Shown here in pieces: positions 23,370 through 32,463 of a DNA stretch of 41,120 nucleotides. The stretch spans positions 1-41,120 of the forward strand of contig NZ_PVWF01000041.1 in assembly GCF_003003995.1 (NCBI RefSeq), given 5' to 3'. Made by a program: the position numbers and the translations under genes. How positions within the stretch are numbered: position 1 is the stretch's first letter; the number at the start of each line of letters is the position of its first letter. The DNA comes from Pleurocapsa sp. CCALA 161. GTDB taxonomy: Bacteria > Cyanobacteriota > Cyanobacteriia > Cyanobacteriales > Xenococcaceae. Under the pieces are notes generated by a model. That model did no database searches, was not told where the DNA came from, and saw only the letters and a program-made list of their open reading frames with translations.

Positions 23370-24683
23370 TTACTTATCCAACAATCTTAGTTGATGACTA
23401 ATTCTGCTGTGAACAGTCTGTAATTCCTTGAGATTAGTCAATTCTGCTGAATCAAAACAAGCCTGGATTTTTCTCAGAGTTTTTTCTAGTTGCTTGGCTA
23501 ATTCTAAAGCCTGAGCGCTCACCCGATCCATTTGCTGCTGTTCATATGTTTTTAAAGCTAAACCGCGTAAGATTTGAATTGCTACTGTTTCCAATTGTTG
23601 CTGGACACTAAATTCTAAACGAAGTAAGATCCGCTCCTGCTCAAAGAATCTTTCTAGTACTAGCTTTTGCGGATGGGTAGATGTATTTTGAGGCAGTTTT
23701 GCCATCCGCTTAATTTCATCAATTAAAGAGCAGAAAATTGGTAAAGGTACTCGATCCAGGGAGGATTGAACTGAGTTATTTTGTTCCGTAACAATGCCAC
23801 CGCGATCGCTATAGCGAGTTAAGGTAATATATTCTGAGTGGTATTTAAAAGCTTGTTCTAGCAGCTTTTGCCATGATAGTTGAGACGATAGCTGTGGCAG
23901 AAAATCCACTGTTTTAGGTTCAACTATTGGGGATTTTTGACCTAAAGTTTCAGCAATTAATTGTGATATTTGTGCCTCTTCTAAAGCATTTTTTAGTTCG
24001 TGGTTAGATTCTGGAGTTAATAGTTCAGCAGGATCGGCAATGATTGTGGCTTTATGATCCAGATTATTAGCTGGATTTTGATGATTAAATTCTGGCGGAA
24101 TTTCAAACAAAGTAGCGGTTGCATCGACTTTAGCTTTGTCTAGCTGTTTGGGTTTGGCAGTTAAGTCTAAGTCTTTAAGAAAGTCTAAGTCTGCTGGTAA
24201 ATCTGATAATTCTAGTTCAAGATCAGGCTCGTCTATTCCAGATGCCGCTGCATGAGAAATAATTGTGGGCGCAGAATCTATGGCTCGACGATGGTTAACG
24301 CCTTTTAAGGGTGCATTAGGATTAAAGCTAGTATCAATTACAGTTTTACGATTATCTTGCTGTTGTCTGCTTGATTGAACTGTATTTCGCGGATAATTTG
24401 CCAGAATAATTTGGTGGGTTTGTAAATCAATCAACTGAACTTCCAAATCATATTTGAAAACTTTAGCGATGGAATTGGCAAAGTTTTTTGACTCTTCGTT
24501 CTGGGGATCTAACATGCCTAAAACTAAATGATTGCCATCTAGTTTTAAAGGTAGAACTTGATAGTGACGACAAGAATCTAGAGGGAAAACCCGATCGATT
24601 AATTGAAAGATTTCTTTACTGTTAGCAAGACAATCAGCAAACATTGCTGTTTTAAAACCACCAGAATTAAAACCGTTATTCAT
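23370..24683 (-). CDS. Orphan protein with GspE/MshEN-like N-terminal domain
   Basis: A 437-residue soluble protein. Residues about 25-95 (CRHYQVLPLKLDGNHLVLGM, LDPQNEES) resemble the N-terminal domain of GspE/PilB ATPases, the MshEN type that can bind cyclic di-GMP. No Walker motifs follow, so it is not a pilus motor. The middle 100-250 is acidic and disordered, and 260-437 is helical with possible coiled coil (QALELAKQLEKTLRKIQ). It may be a regulator or adaptor for type IV pili or another c-di-GMP output, which is inference from the domain alone. Confidence 0.6.
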   Translation of the reverse strand: MNNGFNSGGFKTAMFADCLANSKEIFQLIDRVFPLDSCRHYQVLPLKLDGNHLVLGMLDPQNEESKNFANSIAKVFKYDLEVQLIDLQTHQIILANYPRNTVQSSRQQQDNRKTVIDTSFNPNAPLKGVNHRRAIDSAPTIISHAAASGIDEPDLELELSDLPADLDFLKDLDLTAKPKQLDKAKVDATATLFEIPPEFNHQNPANNLDHKATIIADPAELLTPESNHELKNALEEAQISQLIAETLGQKSPIVEPKTVDFLPQLSSQLSWQKLLEQAFKYHSEYITLTRYSDRGGIVTEQNNSVQSSLDRVPLPIFCSLIDEIKRMAKLPQNTSTHPQKLVLERFFEQERILLRLEFSVQQQLETVAIQILRGLALKTYEQQQMDRVSAQALELAKQLEKTLRKIQACFDSAELTNLKELQTVHSRISHQLRLLDK

Positions 24684-24928
24684 AGAAAAAGCCTAGCTGG
24701 AAAATTTTTATTAGTAAATTGTTAATCTCGCGATCGCTAAGAGTGAAACTATTGGTTTATTAATCAATCATTTATCAGTTCATAAGTCTTCACAAGTATA
24801 GGTTACCCAAATTAAGCTTAAAGATTAGCATTGGGTTAATTAAGAACCTTTGTCACCCAACCAATAAAAAATGCCAATAGCAAGGTACTATCTACAATAC
24901 GGACTTGAGGAATTTATGAGATAAGCTT

Positions 24929-25660
24929 TTATTTTCTACGTATGGCAATGGTATAAGAAGGTCTTTGTTTAGCTTCTCGTCTGGTTTTGATGATGCGAAA
25001 ATCGCTGTCTATATATAAATGCTCGAATTGAGGAGTAGCACGAAAAGCAGTTTTAAATTTTTTGGCGGTACTGCTATTTAAGTTTTTTAGCTGTATTTCG
25101 GTAGAGGTATCTGCTACTAAAAAACGTTGCGCTACTTTAGTAAACCAACTATCTGCTTTGGCGATCGTCAAAGGAACTCCTTGCCATCTTAATGCTTGTT
25201 TGATGCCAATATTTTCAATCAGCCATTGACCATCTTTTACTCCGTACTTCTGGACGATCATCAGATCGAAAGCCAACAATAGTTCGGCTAATTTCTGTAA
25301 CCAGCCAAGTTTTAGTTTACTCCCTGGAGCATAACGAGCCATATTGGCATAAAAACCGTCATCATGAAAGATTTGATAGGATTGCTCTGGTATACGCCCT
25401 GGTAAAATATCTTGAAAGGGAATAGTTGACCAAACAGGTGTCCAAACACCTAGAATAAGGGGCAGTTGATCTTCTGCCTGGGGAAAAGGACTGCGCTGAC
25501 TTAACTCAGTGACAATTGGTTCTAACTGCTCTTGATAATATTCTACTTTGTGCTTAAGCGGCTGCAAATCTCGATCTTGAGTAAGCTGTAGTAGCTGCTG
25601 CTTGAGTTCTGCTGTAGTATGCTGAGATAATTCCTGGGTATTTGATGTTGTATTAATCAT
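24929..25660 (-). CDS. PAP/fibrillin-like cyanobacterial protein
   Basis: A 243-residue protein with a helical N-terminus (residues 1-55, TAELKQQLLQLTQDRDLQ) and a beta-rich domain beginning ILGVWTPVWSTIPFQDILPG and SYQIFHDDGFYANMARYAPG, then a C-terminal strand set. The layout resembles cyanobacterial relatives of plastid-lipid-associated proteins (fibrillins), which bind lipids or quinones at thylakoids. No membrane span is predicted. The last 30 residues are basic. Assignment is moderate because I recognise the pattern and not a diagnostic residue set. It stands alone. Confidence 0.55.
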   Translation of the reverse strand: MINTTSNTQELSQHTTAELKQQLLQLTQDRDLQPLKHKVEYYQEQLEPIVTELSQRSPFPQAEDQLPLILGVWTPVWSTIPFQDILPGRIPEQSYQIFHDDGFYANMARYAPGSKLKLGWLQKLAELLLAFDLMIVQKYGVKDGQWLIENIGIKQALRWQGVPLTIAKADSWFTKVAQRFLVADTSTEIQLKNLNSSTAKKFKTAFRATPQFEHLYIDSDFRIIKTRREAKQRPSYTIAIRRK

Positions 25661-26558
25661 CTAGATAATTCTCTAGTAAGTGAGTGAGTGAGTGGGCAGT
25701 CATTAAATTACTTGGGTTGCAAAATAGATGTAGGTACGGGCTGTTTTTGTAATCTCTTTAAATTTTTGATATGCCGGTTTAGCGTTGGCGATCGCTACTT
25801 TGCCTTGAATTTTTTCGCAAACGGGTTTCTTGGTTTAAACTTTTCGTACCGATGTTTTTTAGTTTTTTATCAATGCGAGCAACGACTTTAGCTCAATACG
25901 ACTGAGGAGGAAACTAGCAACCAAGACAATCTTGTCAATGGGTTAACCTTGTTTTATATGCGAAGCGGCTCTTTGAGGACTCTCTGTTATAAACCGCGAA
26001 TATATGCCCAAACAGTCTGTTCGTAACTTTTTATGGAAGACAATAAAGTAATATTAACATTAATTTTTTCAATAAGTAGCTGGGTGGAATTAAATATAAA
26101 ATAACGGATTCTTATTTTTCTCTCCTATCTCCACTACCTCACATCAGTCTTTAAATTAATTATGCCTAGCTACTTATCTTTGAAGCGATCACAAAAATCA
26201 CGAATATTTGCAAAGATTAGAAATTCATAATTATAAAGTTTGCAAGTATAACTATATGCAGATGATCTTCCTAAAAAAAATGTGCTATGAGTAACAACAG
26301 GTAAATAATTTAATCTGTTGTTATTGATTTTCTTTAAGTAACCTAGCTATTTTGCTGTTTCATCAAAACCTCAACCACAAGAATTTAACCGATGAATACT
26401 ATTGAACACTATGGTTTTTAATGCCTATTAAATTCACGCTGCTATTGTTGGTGACAAAAAATAGCTTAAAGATCTTAAAATATTAATTTTGTTGAGTAAA
26501 AGTAACTTCAGCAATTTTCCAAATGCCAAAAATTATGATTAGGAGCAATTAGTAGATC
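25661..26558. other. Long intergenic region before the MAA operon
   Basis: It contains a decayed transaldolase fragment (25703-25906) and a short GC-rich piece at 25955-25980 like the end of the 48-bp repeat. The last 570 bases are AT-rich with no coding signal that I can support. The mysB promoter should lie there. No clear terminator or operator was recognised. Confidence 0.5.
25703..25906 (-). pseudogene. Transaldolase C-terminal fragment, frameshifted
   Basis: Read on the minus strand in shifting frames, the sequence gives LSRIE, then ARIDKKLKNIGTKSLNQETR, then in another frame IQGKVAIANAKPAYQKFKEI, then a divergent end and stop. This follows the order of transaldolase (FxSRIDxKxDxKL...GKxAIANAKLAYQxFKE). 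At least two frameshifts are needed and the catalytic barrel is gone, so it is a relic. Transaldolase uses sedoheptulose 7-phosphate, the same precursor used by MAA pathways, and the fragment lies about 650 bases upstream of mysB. The link may be coincidental. Confidence 0.7.
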
Positions 26559-27434
26559 GTGGTAAGTACAGCCAATCCGTCAAACGTTAACGCTGAGAAC
26601 AATTCTCAACCAGACGGACAAAAGAAAACTGCAAGACCAGTAACGCCCTGGGGGATTCTGGTTCAACAGCTAGAGCAAATCTTAGCAACTGTTCAAACAG
26701 AATCAGTTTCCGCTGAGTTTAAAACAGCTTTAAACAATTCATATCAATTGGCTGCGGGTTTAGATCCTTATTTAGAATATTGCACCACCAAAGAATCTCC
26801 AGCCTTAGCTAATTTAAGCGATCGCACTCAAAAAGAAGACTGGAGTAAGCGTTTTGAGGATGGGGAAACAGTAAAAGCTCTCGAGCAAGAAATGCTTTCA
26901 GGGCATCTTGAAGGGCAACTGTTAAAAATGTTGGTGGCAATCAGTAAATCCCAACAGGTACTGGAAATTGGCGTATTTACTGGCTATTCCGCTTTAGCGA
27001 TCGCCGAAGCTTTACCAGATGGTGGTTGCTTGATCGCCTGTGAAGTAGATGAATATGCTGCTAAGTTTGCCCGTGAATGTTTTGATGTCTCTGAACATGG
27101 TCACAAAATAGAGCTAAGAGTTGCTCCCGCCAAGGAAACCATGCAAGAATTAATCGATGCGGGTAGATCGTTTGATTTGGCATTTATTGATGCGGATAAG
27201 GGAGGATACATTGACTATCTCAACCTTTTGTTAGATACAAATTTATTAGCTGCTGATGGCTTTATCTGTGTAGACAACACTTTAATGCAGGGACAACCCT
27301 ATCTAGCCGAATCACAACGCACTGAAAACGGCAAAGCGATCGCCAGGTTTAATCGCTTTGTTGCCGAAGATCCTCGCGTCGAACAGGTCATGATTCCGAT
27401 CCGTGACGGCTTAACCCTAATTAAACGTAAATAA
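26559..27434 (+). CDS. mysB: MysB-type O-methyltransferase of MAA biosynthesis
   Basis: A 291-residue SAM-dependent methyltransferase of the catechol-OMT-like class. In MAA pathways MysB methylates demethyl-4-deoxygadusol to 4-deoxygadusol. Family marks are TPWGILVQQLEQIL, AAGLDPYLEYCTT, EDWSKRFEDGETV, the SAM motif VLEIGVFTGYSALAIAEALP (about 149-168), FDLAFIDADKGGYIDYL, and ICVDNTLMQGQ. The overall resemblance to the Anabaena variabilis MAA enzyme is strong as I recall it. The start is GTG 26559 with AGGAG 13 bases upstream. mysC follows 102 bases later. The DHQ-synthase-like mysA that normally precedes it is not present in this window. Confidence 0.9.
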   Translation: MVSTANPSNVNAENNSQPDGQKKTARPVTPWGILVQQLEQILATVQTESVSAEFKTALNNSYQLAAGLDPYLEYCTTKESPALANLSDRTQKEDWSKRFEDGETVKALEQEMLSGHLEGQLLKMLVAISKSQQVLEIGVFTGYSALAIAEALPDGGCLIACEVDEYAAKFARECFDVSEHGHKIELRVAPAKETMQELIDAGRSFDLAFIDADKGGYIDYLNLLLDTNLLAADGFICVDNTLMQGQPYLAESQRTENGKAIARFNRFVAEDPRVEQVMIPIRDGLTLIKRK

Positions 27435-27536
27435 AGGAGCTATAAGCTACAAGCTTTTTGATAAAACGTAAAGAAATTAAGGATTAGGATTAAAAAAAAT
27501 AACGCAGGGGCAAATTAACAGTTTTTTTGATTGTAT

Positions 27537-28886
27537 ATGGCGCAAAAATTATTTTTAAGATACGGGACGGCGATTGCTAAAAATCTAGCAACTCTGGGTT
27601 TATTAACACTCTTGTTTCCTGTTAACTTAGGACTGATCTTAGTATCTCTAGTTAGTGGAGTTTTTAGGGGAAGGGAAAAAGCGATCGCTAGTTCGATCCC
27701 TAAAAAAAGGATTTTAATTACTGGGGCGAAAATGACCAAGGCGTTACAGCTTGCGAGGTCTTTTGCCCGCGATGGTCATGATGTGTATTTGGTGGAAACC
27801 CATAAATATTGGTTGTCAGGACATCGCTTTTCCCGTGCTGTCCAAGGCTTTTTCACCGTACCCGTACCAGAAAAAGAACCAGAAGCTTATTGTCAGGCTT
27901 TAGTAAATATAGCCAAAGAGAAAAATATCGATCTTTTTGTTCCCGTATCTAGTCCCATTGCTAGTTACTATGATTCTCTAGCCAAAAAAGCTTTAGAACC
28001 CTATTGTGAATCAATTCATTTAGATCCAGAACAGACAGCCATTCTCGATGATAAATACGCCTTTTGTTCAAAAGCGAGGGAGTTTGGTTTATCTGCACCT
28101 AAAGTTTTTCGCATTAGCGATCCGCAACAGATCTTAGATTTTGATTTTAAGAGTGATGGTAGTCAATACATTGTCAAGAGCATTCCCTATGACTCAGTAT
28201 TGCGCCTAGATTTAACTCGCTTACCCTTTTTCGAAATGGCAGAATATGTCCAGAGTTTGCCCATCAGTGAATCTAAACCTTGGGTGATGCAGGAGTTTAT
28301 TCGAGGACAGGAATATTGCTTCCACGCTACCGCGCGTAAAGGCAAAATCAGACTGCACTGCTGTTCTCAATCTTCTCCGTTTCAGGTGAACTACGAACAG
28401 GTAGATAATCCAGCAATCTATCGCTGGGTGGAAACCTTTATCCAAAAAATGAATCTAACGGGACAAGTTTGTTTTGACATGATTCAGACTGAAGACGGCA
28501 CGGTATATCCGATTGAATGTAATCCTCGTTTGCATTCTGCCATCACCATGTTTCACGATCATCCAGGGGTGGCAAATGCATATTTGAGCGATGGTGAACC
28601 AGGCGAAGTTGCGATCGCTCCTTTACCTGACAGCAAACCAACCTATTGGACATATCACGAACTCTGGAGATTATTAAACATTCGCTCACTCAAAGAATTA
28701 AATGCTTGGTGGCAAAAGATCACTAAAGGGACAGACGCTGTTCTAACCCCGAATGACCCTTTACCCTTTCTCATGCTGCATAACTGGCAAATTCCTCTAC
28801 TGCTGTTGGATAATTTACGTCGACTTAAAGGCTGGGTCAAAATTGATTTTAATATTGGCAAACTAGTTGAAATCGGCGGAGATTAG
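27537..28886 (+). CDS. mysC: MysC-type ATP-grasp ligase of MAA biosynthesis
   Basis: A 449-residue ATP-grasp enzyme. MysC joins glycine to 4-deoxygadusol, giving mycosporine-glycine. An N-terminal hydrophobic segment (about 17-37) suggests membrane association. Then come ILITGAKMTKALQLARSFAR, KYWLSGHRFS, the ATP-binding Lys in QYIVKSIPYDSV, WVMQEFIRGQEYCFHA, and the Mg-binding IECNPRLHSAITMF near 320-333. The C-terminus, LKGWVKIDFNIGKLVEIGGD, is nearly invariant in the family. I chose ATG 27537 because the TTG two codons upstream is unnecessary. No MysD or MysE follows for the second amino acid. Confidence 0.92.
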   Translation: MAQKLFLRYGTAIAKNLATLGLLTLLFPVNLGLILVSLVSGVFRGREKAIASSIPKKRILITGAKMTKALQLARSFARDGHDVYLVETHKYWLSGHRFSRAVQGFFTVPVPEKEPEAYCQALVNIAKEKNIDLFVPVSSPIASYYDSLAKKALEPYCESIHLDPEQTAILDDKYAFCSKAREFGLSAPKVFRISDPQQILDFDFKSDGSQYIVKSIPYDSVLRLDLTRLPFFEMAEYVQSLPISESKPWVMQEFIRGQEYCFHATARKGKIRLHCCSQSSPFQVNYEQVDNPAIYRWVETFIQKMNLTGQVCFDMIQTEDGTVYPIECNPRLHSAITMFHDHPGVANAYLSDGEPGEVAIAPLPDSKPTYWTYHELWRLLNIRSLKELNAWWQKITKGTDAVLTPNDPLPFLMLHNWQIPLLLLDNLRRLKGWVKIDFNIGKLVEIGGD

Positions 28887-28889
28887 TAG

Positions 28890-28909
28890 GGGCGAACGGA
28901 TGTTCGCCC
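28890..28909. repeat. Small hairpin repeat between mysC and the methyltransferase
   Basis: GGGCGAAC - GGAT - GTTCGCCC, a perfect 8-bp stem starting 4 bases after the mysC stop. It resembles a common cyanobacterial dispersed palindrome. No T run follows, so it is not an obvious terminator and could stabilise the upstream mRNA. Confidence 0.65.
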
Positions 28910-28938
28910 AGCAATAAACAATTAACAATAAAGAACTA

Positions 28939-29991
28939 ATGGTATCAACTAGCACGAATCCAAATACAGAAGCAAAAAAAAGAGCATTTGACTTAATGCT
29001 AACTTTCGTTAAAAGTCAGTGTACATATACCGCAGCACGATTGGGCATCTTCGATCTGTTAGACGATCGCGGAGAACAAACGGTAGAAGATTTAGCCCAA
29101 GCAACTAACACCGATATCGAAAGACTATACTTTATTTTGCGTGCTTTAGCCCATGTGGAAGTATTAACAGAAAAACCAGGCAGAATATTTGCCCCCACAG
29201 AAACATCTACTCTCTTGGTAACTAATAAAGATCCATCCGTAGGTCATTTGTTGATGCATCTAATTGAACCTGCACAGTGGGATGCGTGGAAGGTTTTGCC
29301 AGAAGCATTAGAGAAGGGAGTTGTGCCTTTTGAACTGGCTAACAAAAAAGGTGTTTATCAGTATTGCTATGACAACGAGTGGAGTAAAGATACTTTCATC
29401 AAAGCCATGAGTTTTCTCACCAATTCTCAGGTAGATGGATTGCTGGATGCCTATGATTTTGGTCAGTATGAAACAGTCATGGATGTTGGTGGTGGACAAG
29501 GAGGTTTGATTGCCAATATTGTGAAACGCTATGGTTGTAAAGGTGTTTTGTTTGATTTACCTGATGTAGCTGATACTGCCAGAGAGTATATGGCTAGCAT
29601 TGGTGTCGATCCAGGTGCGATCGCTATTAAAACAGGGGATGTATTTGAAAAGATCCCCAAAGGTGCTCAGGCGATCGTCATGAAACATTTTATCTCCGCT
29701 TGGAGTGATGAAGATGCGCTAAAAATTTTAGCCAACTGTAAAGCTGCACTTCCTCAAGACGGTAGATTGATCTTACTACAGTCATTTGTACCCGATCTTG
29801 ATGAACCCAAAACTGAAGCTGATGGCATTATGCCAGGAATTTTTGCCGTACAAATTAATGTAGCTACTCCTGGCGGTGGCTGGCGTACTAAAAAACAGTT
29901 TCAAGAATTGTTTGCTAAAAGCGGCTTTAAGCTAGAAAAAACTGTGAAAACTAGTAACAGTCTGTCGATTATGGAATTCAAGCTTAATTAA
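28939..29991 (+). CDS. Plant-type O-methyltransferase (Methyltransf_2) lacking the usual catalytic His
   Basis: A 350-residue protein with an N-terminal winged-helix dimerisation domain (AARLGIFDLLDDRGEQTVED, RALAHVEVL) and a C-terminal Rossmann SAM domain (ETVMDVGGGQGGLIANIVKR, about 182-201). In plant COMT-like enzymes the catalytic base is the His of HDWSDE. Here the matching segment is MKHFISAWSDEDALKIL, with Ser-Ala in place of His-Asp. The fold and SAM site look intact, so an altered reaction, or methylation without that base, is likely. It lies 52 bases after mysC on the same strand and is probably the third gene of the MAA operon. Its substrate is unknown. Confidence 0.82.
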   Translation: MVSTSTNPNTEAKKRAFDLMLTFVKSQCTYTAARLGIFDLLDDRGEQTVEDLAQATNTDIERLYFILRALAHVEVLTEKPGRIFAPTETSTLLVTNKDPSVGHLLMHLIEPAQWDAWKVLPEALEKGVVPFELANKKGVYQYCYDNEWSKDTFIKAMSFLTNSQVDGLLDAYDFGQYETVMDVGGGQGGLIANIVKRYGCKGVLFDLPDVADTAREYMASIGVDPGAIAIKTGDVFEKIPKGAQAIVMKHFISAWSDEDALKILANCKAALPQDGRLILLQSFVPDLDEPKTEADGIMPGIFAVQINVATPGGGWRTKKQFQELFAKSGFKLEKTVKTSNSLSIMEFKLN

Positions 29992-30297
29992 CGTGAGTTC
30001 GATAGACAATTTTGAGCTGCCCAATTAAGACGACAAAACGAGCAAAATAATCGGCGTTGCATCATCATTAATCGTTGCTGATTCTAGATCATCCCGCAGC
30101 TAGGCAATGCCAGTGAGAACGAGAAGTAAAGCTTTTCCTTTTTACCATTCCCCAATCTTGACAAAAAGATTATCGCGTAACATCAGTGAACAACCTGCGT
30201 AACTTCAATTACTTAAGTTAAGATTCTCGATCTTGATTATTGTCGGCTTTAGCCATCCCATATGATTAGTTAAAAGTCCATTTCATGTAGATCATTA
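29992..30297. other. Intergenic region between the MAA operon and menG
   Basis: I see no gene here. The segment starts with TTAATTAACGTGAGTTC overlapping the stop of the previous gene, which recurs after the DUF445 gene. The menG promoter should lie in the last 100 bases. Confidence 0.45.
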
Positions 30298-31011
30298 ATG
30301 ACCGAAACCATGTCCCCCACAGCAGCAGCAGAAATTAGAGCAATCTTTGATCGCATTGCTCCTGTATACGATCGCCTTAACGATCGCCTTAGTTTTGGAC
30401 AGCATCGCATCTGGAAGCTAATGGCAGTCAAATGGAGTGAAGTTAAGTCAGGAGATCATGCCCTAGATGTTTGCTGTGGGAGTGGAGATTTAGCCTTATT
30501 ATTAGCGAAAAAGGTGGGTGCTAACGGTCAGGTAATTGGTTTGGATTTTGCTTGCGAGCAATTGGCGATCGCTAAACAAAGACAGATGATTAAATGTCCA
30601 ACAGTGCCGATCAACTGGGTTGAAGGAGATGCCCTAGCTTTACCTTTTGCAGATAATCAATTTGACTGCGCCACGATGGGCTATGGATTGCGTAATGTAA
30701 CAAATATTCTTCTAAGCCTTGAAGAATTGTTACGAGTCTTGAAACCAGGGGCAAAGGTAGCAATTCTAGATTTTCATCGTCCTGAGACTGGTTATATGCA
30801 ACTATTCCAGGAATGGTATTTAGCTAATATTGTCGTGCCAACTGCGGAAAATATGGGCATGAAAGAAGAGTATGCTTATATTAATCCCAGCGTTGAAAGA
30901 TTTCCCACGGGTTTAGAACAAATTAAACTGGCTCATACAGCAGGATTTAATCAAGCTGTTCATTATCCTTTGATGGGTGGGATGATGGGAATATTGGTAT
31001 TAACCAAATAA
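30298..31011 (+). CDS. menG: Demethylphylloquinone methyltransferase (MenG/UbiE family)
   Basis: A 237-residue SAM-dependent C-methyltransferase that carries out the last step of phylloquinone synthesis for photosystem I (2-phytyl-1,4-naphthoquinone to phylloquinone). UbiE signatures: FDRIAPVYDRLNDRLSFGQH (about 17-36), the SAM motif ALDVCCGSGDLALLLAKK, GDALALPFADNQFD, and MGYGLRNVTN. ILDFHRPETGYMQ replaces the usual E. coli SKP motif, as in cyanobacterial members. It is soluble or peripheral. It is followed 42 bases later by the DUF445 gene, possibly cotranscribed. Confidence 0.92.
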   Translation: MTETMSPTAAAEIRAIFDRIAPVYDRLNDRLSFGQHRIWKLMAVKWSEVKSGDHALDVCCGSGDLALLLAKKVGANGQVIGLDFACEQLAIAKQRQMIKCPTVPINWVEGDALALPFADNQFDCATMGYGLRNVTNILLSLEELLRVLKPGAKVAILDFHRPETGYMQLFQEWYLANIVVPTAENMGMKEEYAYINPSVERFPTGLEQIKLAHTAGFNQAVHYPLMGGMMGILVLTK

Positions 31012-31053
31012 AATAATAATAGCTACAATTACTTTTTTGTTAATTAATCTTTA

Positions 31054-32304
31054 TTGTCGATTCAACATACTGCTTTGGCACTAGCGAATCTCTGGATATA
31101 TTTAGTTCCCCCTATAGCTGGCAGCATCATTGGCTATTTCACTAACGACATAGCAATTAAGATGTTGTTTCGTCCCTACAAAGCTATTTATCTGGGCAAA
31201 CGTAAGCTGCCTTTTACTCCTGGATTAATTCCTAGCAATCAAGAGCGTCTGGCACAAAAAGTTTCCGATACGATCATGGGTTCATTGTTAACCCCAGGAG
31301 AATTACAAAAGCTGGCTCAAAGATTGTTGGCAACTGAACGTATACAAGGGGCAATTCTCTGGTTATTGAAGTTAGCTTTAGATCGGGTTAAATCTGATCG
31401 CGAACAAAAAACCGCCAAGATTTTAGGTAACATTCTGCGGGATCTATTTAGTCAATCCTTACCTCGACTGTTAAAAGTACTCGCCAGAAGAGAAGATTTT
31501 CTTGAAGCACAGGTTAATCAGATTTTTGATCAGATTCTCCTCAATTTTCAACTCAAAGATGAGCAGGCTAAAAAGTTTTCCGACTGGCTATTGAGTTCAG
31601 TATTACCTCCAGACACTATTCGTCGCGCCATGATTGATTTCTTGAGCGATCGCAATATTCAAATTATAGATGAAGGTTTTCGCGAAAAAACCAGCGGGAC
31701 ATATTGGGTTGTGGCAAACTTGTTTGGTTTACGCAATAGCTTGCTAAGACTACGTTCTTTTTGTATTGATGAACCACAAATTACCAATGCTCGACTAGAA
31801 GAGTTGAGTTTTTCTCTACAAATTCGAGATCGCATTAAAAATTGGTTAATGAACCTTTCTTTACAAAATCTCCCTGTCTCGACTGTCAGACAACTACGTA
31901 AAACCGTAAGAGAGGCAGTCCGTAACTATGTGCGAGAAGAAGGAGGCAGAGTTATTACAGGTTTAGGAGAGTCCGTAGAATGGGAAAACCTGGCGACGTT
32001 GATCCTCAATCGTTTACAGTCTTCACCAACGGTTAATGATTCATTAGAAGTGATTAGCCAAGAATTAGCTTTAGTGTTAGAGCGTTATCTCGAAGAAGAT
32101 TTAGAAAAACTAGTAGCTCAAGCTATTCCCATCCTCTCTATCGATCAGGTAATCATCGATCGTGTCTCTGCTACCACTCCTGAAGAATTAGAGCAAGCAG
32201 TACAGGGAATCGTGAAAAATGAACTTCAGGCGATCGTCAATTTAGGAGGCATACTCGGTTTTATTGTTGGACTATTACAAACAGTTATTTTGCTGTTTAA
32301 TTAA
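31054..32304 (+). CDS. DUF445 family membrane protein
   Basis: A 416-residue protein with a hydrophobic N-terminal span ([19 protein letters not shown]) and a C-terminal one ([19 protein letters not shown]) around a long helical central region. The N-terminal [20 protein letters not shown] and [19 protein letters not shown] are diagnostic for DUF445 (YheB-like). The function is not established. The start is TTG 31054 and no better ATG precedes the first span. It may be in one transcript with menG. The last 35 residues resemble the end seen in most cyanobacterial copies. Confidence 0.85.
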   Translation: MSIQHTALALANLWIYLVPPIAGSIIGYFTNDIAIKMLFRPYKAIYLGKRKLPFTPGLIPSNQERLAQKVSDTIMGSLLTPGELQKLAQRLLATERIQGAILWLLKLALDRVKSDREQKTAKILGNILRDLFSQSLPRLLKVLARREDFLEAQVNQIFDQILLNFQLKDEQAKKFSDWLLSSVLPPDTIRRAMIDFLSDRNIQIIDEGFREKTSGTYWVVANLFGLRNSLLRLRSFCIDEPQITNARLEELSFSLQIRDRIKNWLMNLSLQNLPVSTVRQLRKTVREAVRNYVREEGGRVITGLGESVEWENLATLILNRLQSSPTVNDSLEVISQELALVLERYLEEDLEKLVAQAIPILSIDQVIIDRVSATTPEELEQAVQGIVKNELQAIVNLGGILGFIVGLLQTVILLFN

Positions 32305-32463
32305 CGTGAGTTCAACAAAGTTAGAAAGTAGCAGAAGTTAGAGCTAGTAATATTTAGGCTTCGATGGACGGTGTTTTGGGTTAAGTACTCTAATTATCGA
32401 GTTATTGACTGAAGAATATGTTAATGTTGCGGAACATTACATTTATTTAATTAATAATTTTTA

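Noticed and set aside
25661-26558. mysA gene hidden upstream of mysB
   Set aside because: No DHQ-synthase-like sequence is readable in any frame; the only coding trace is the transaldolase relic.
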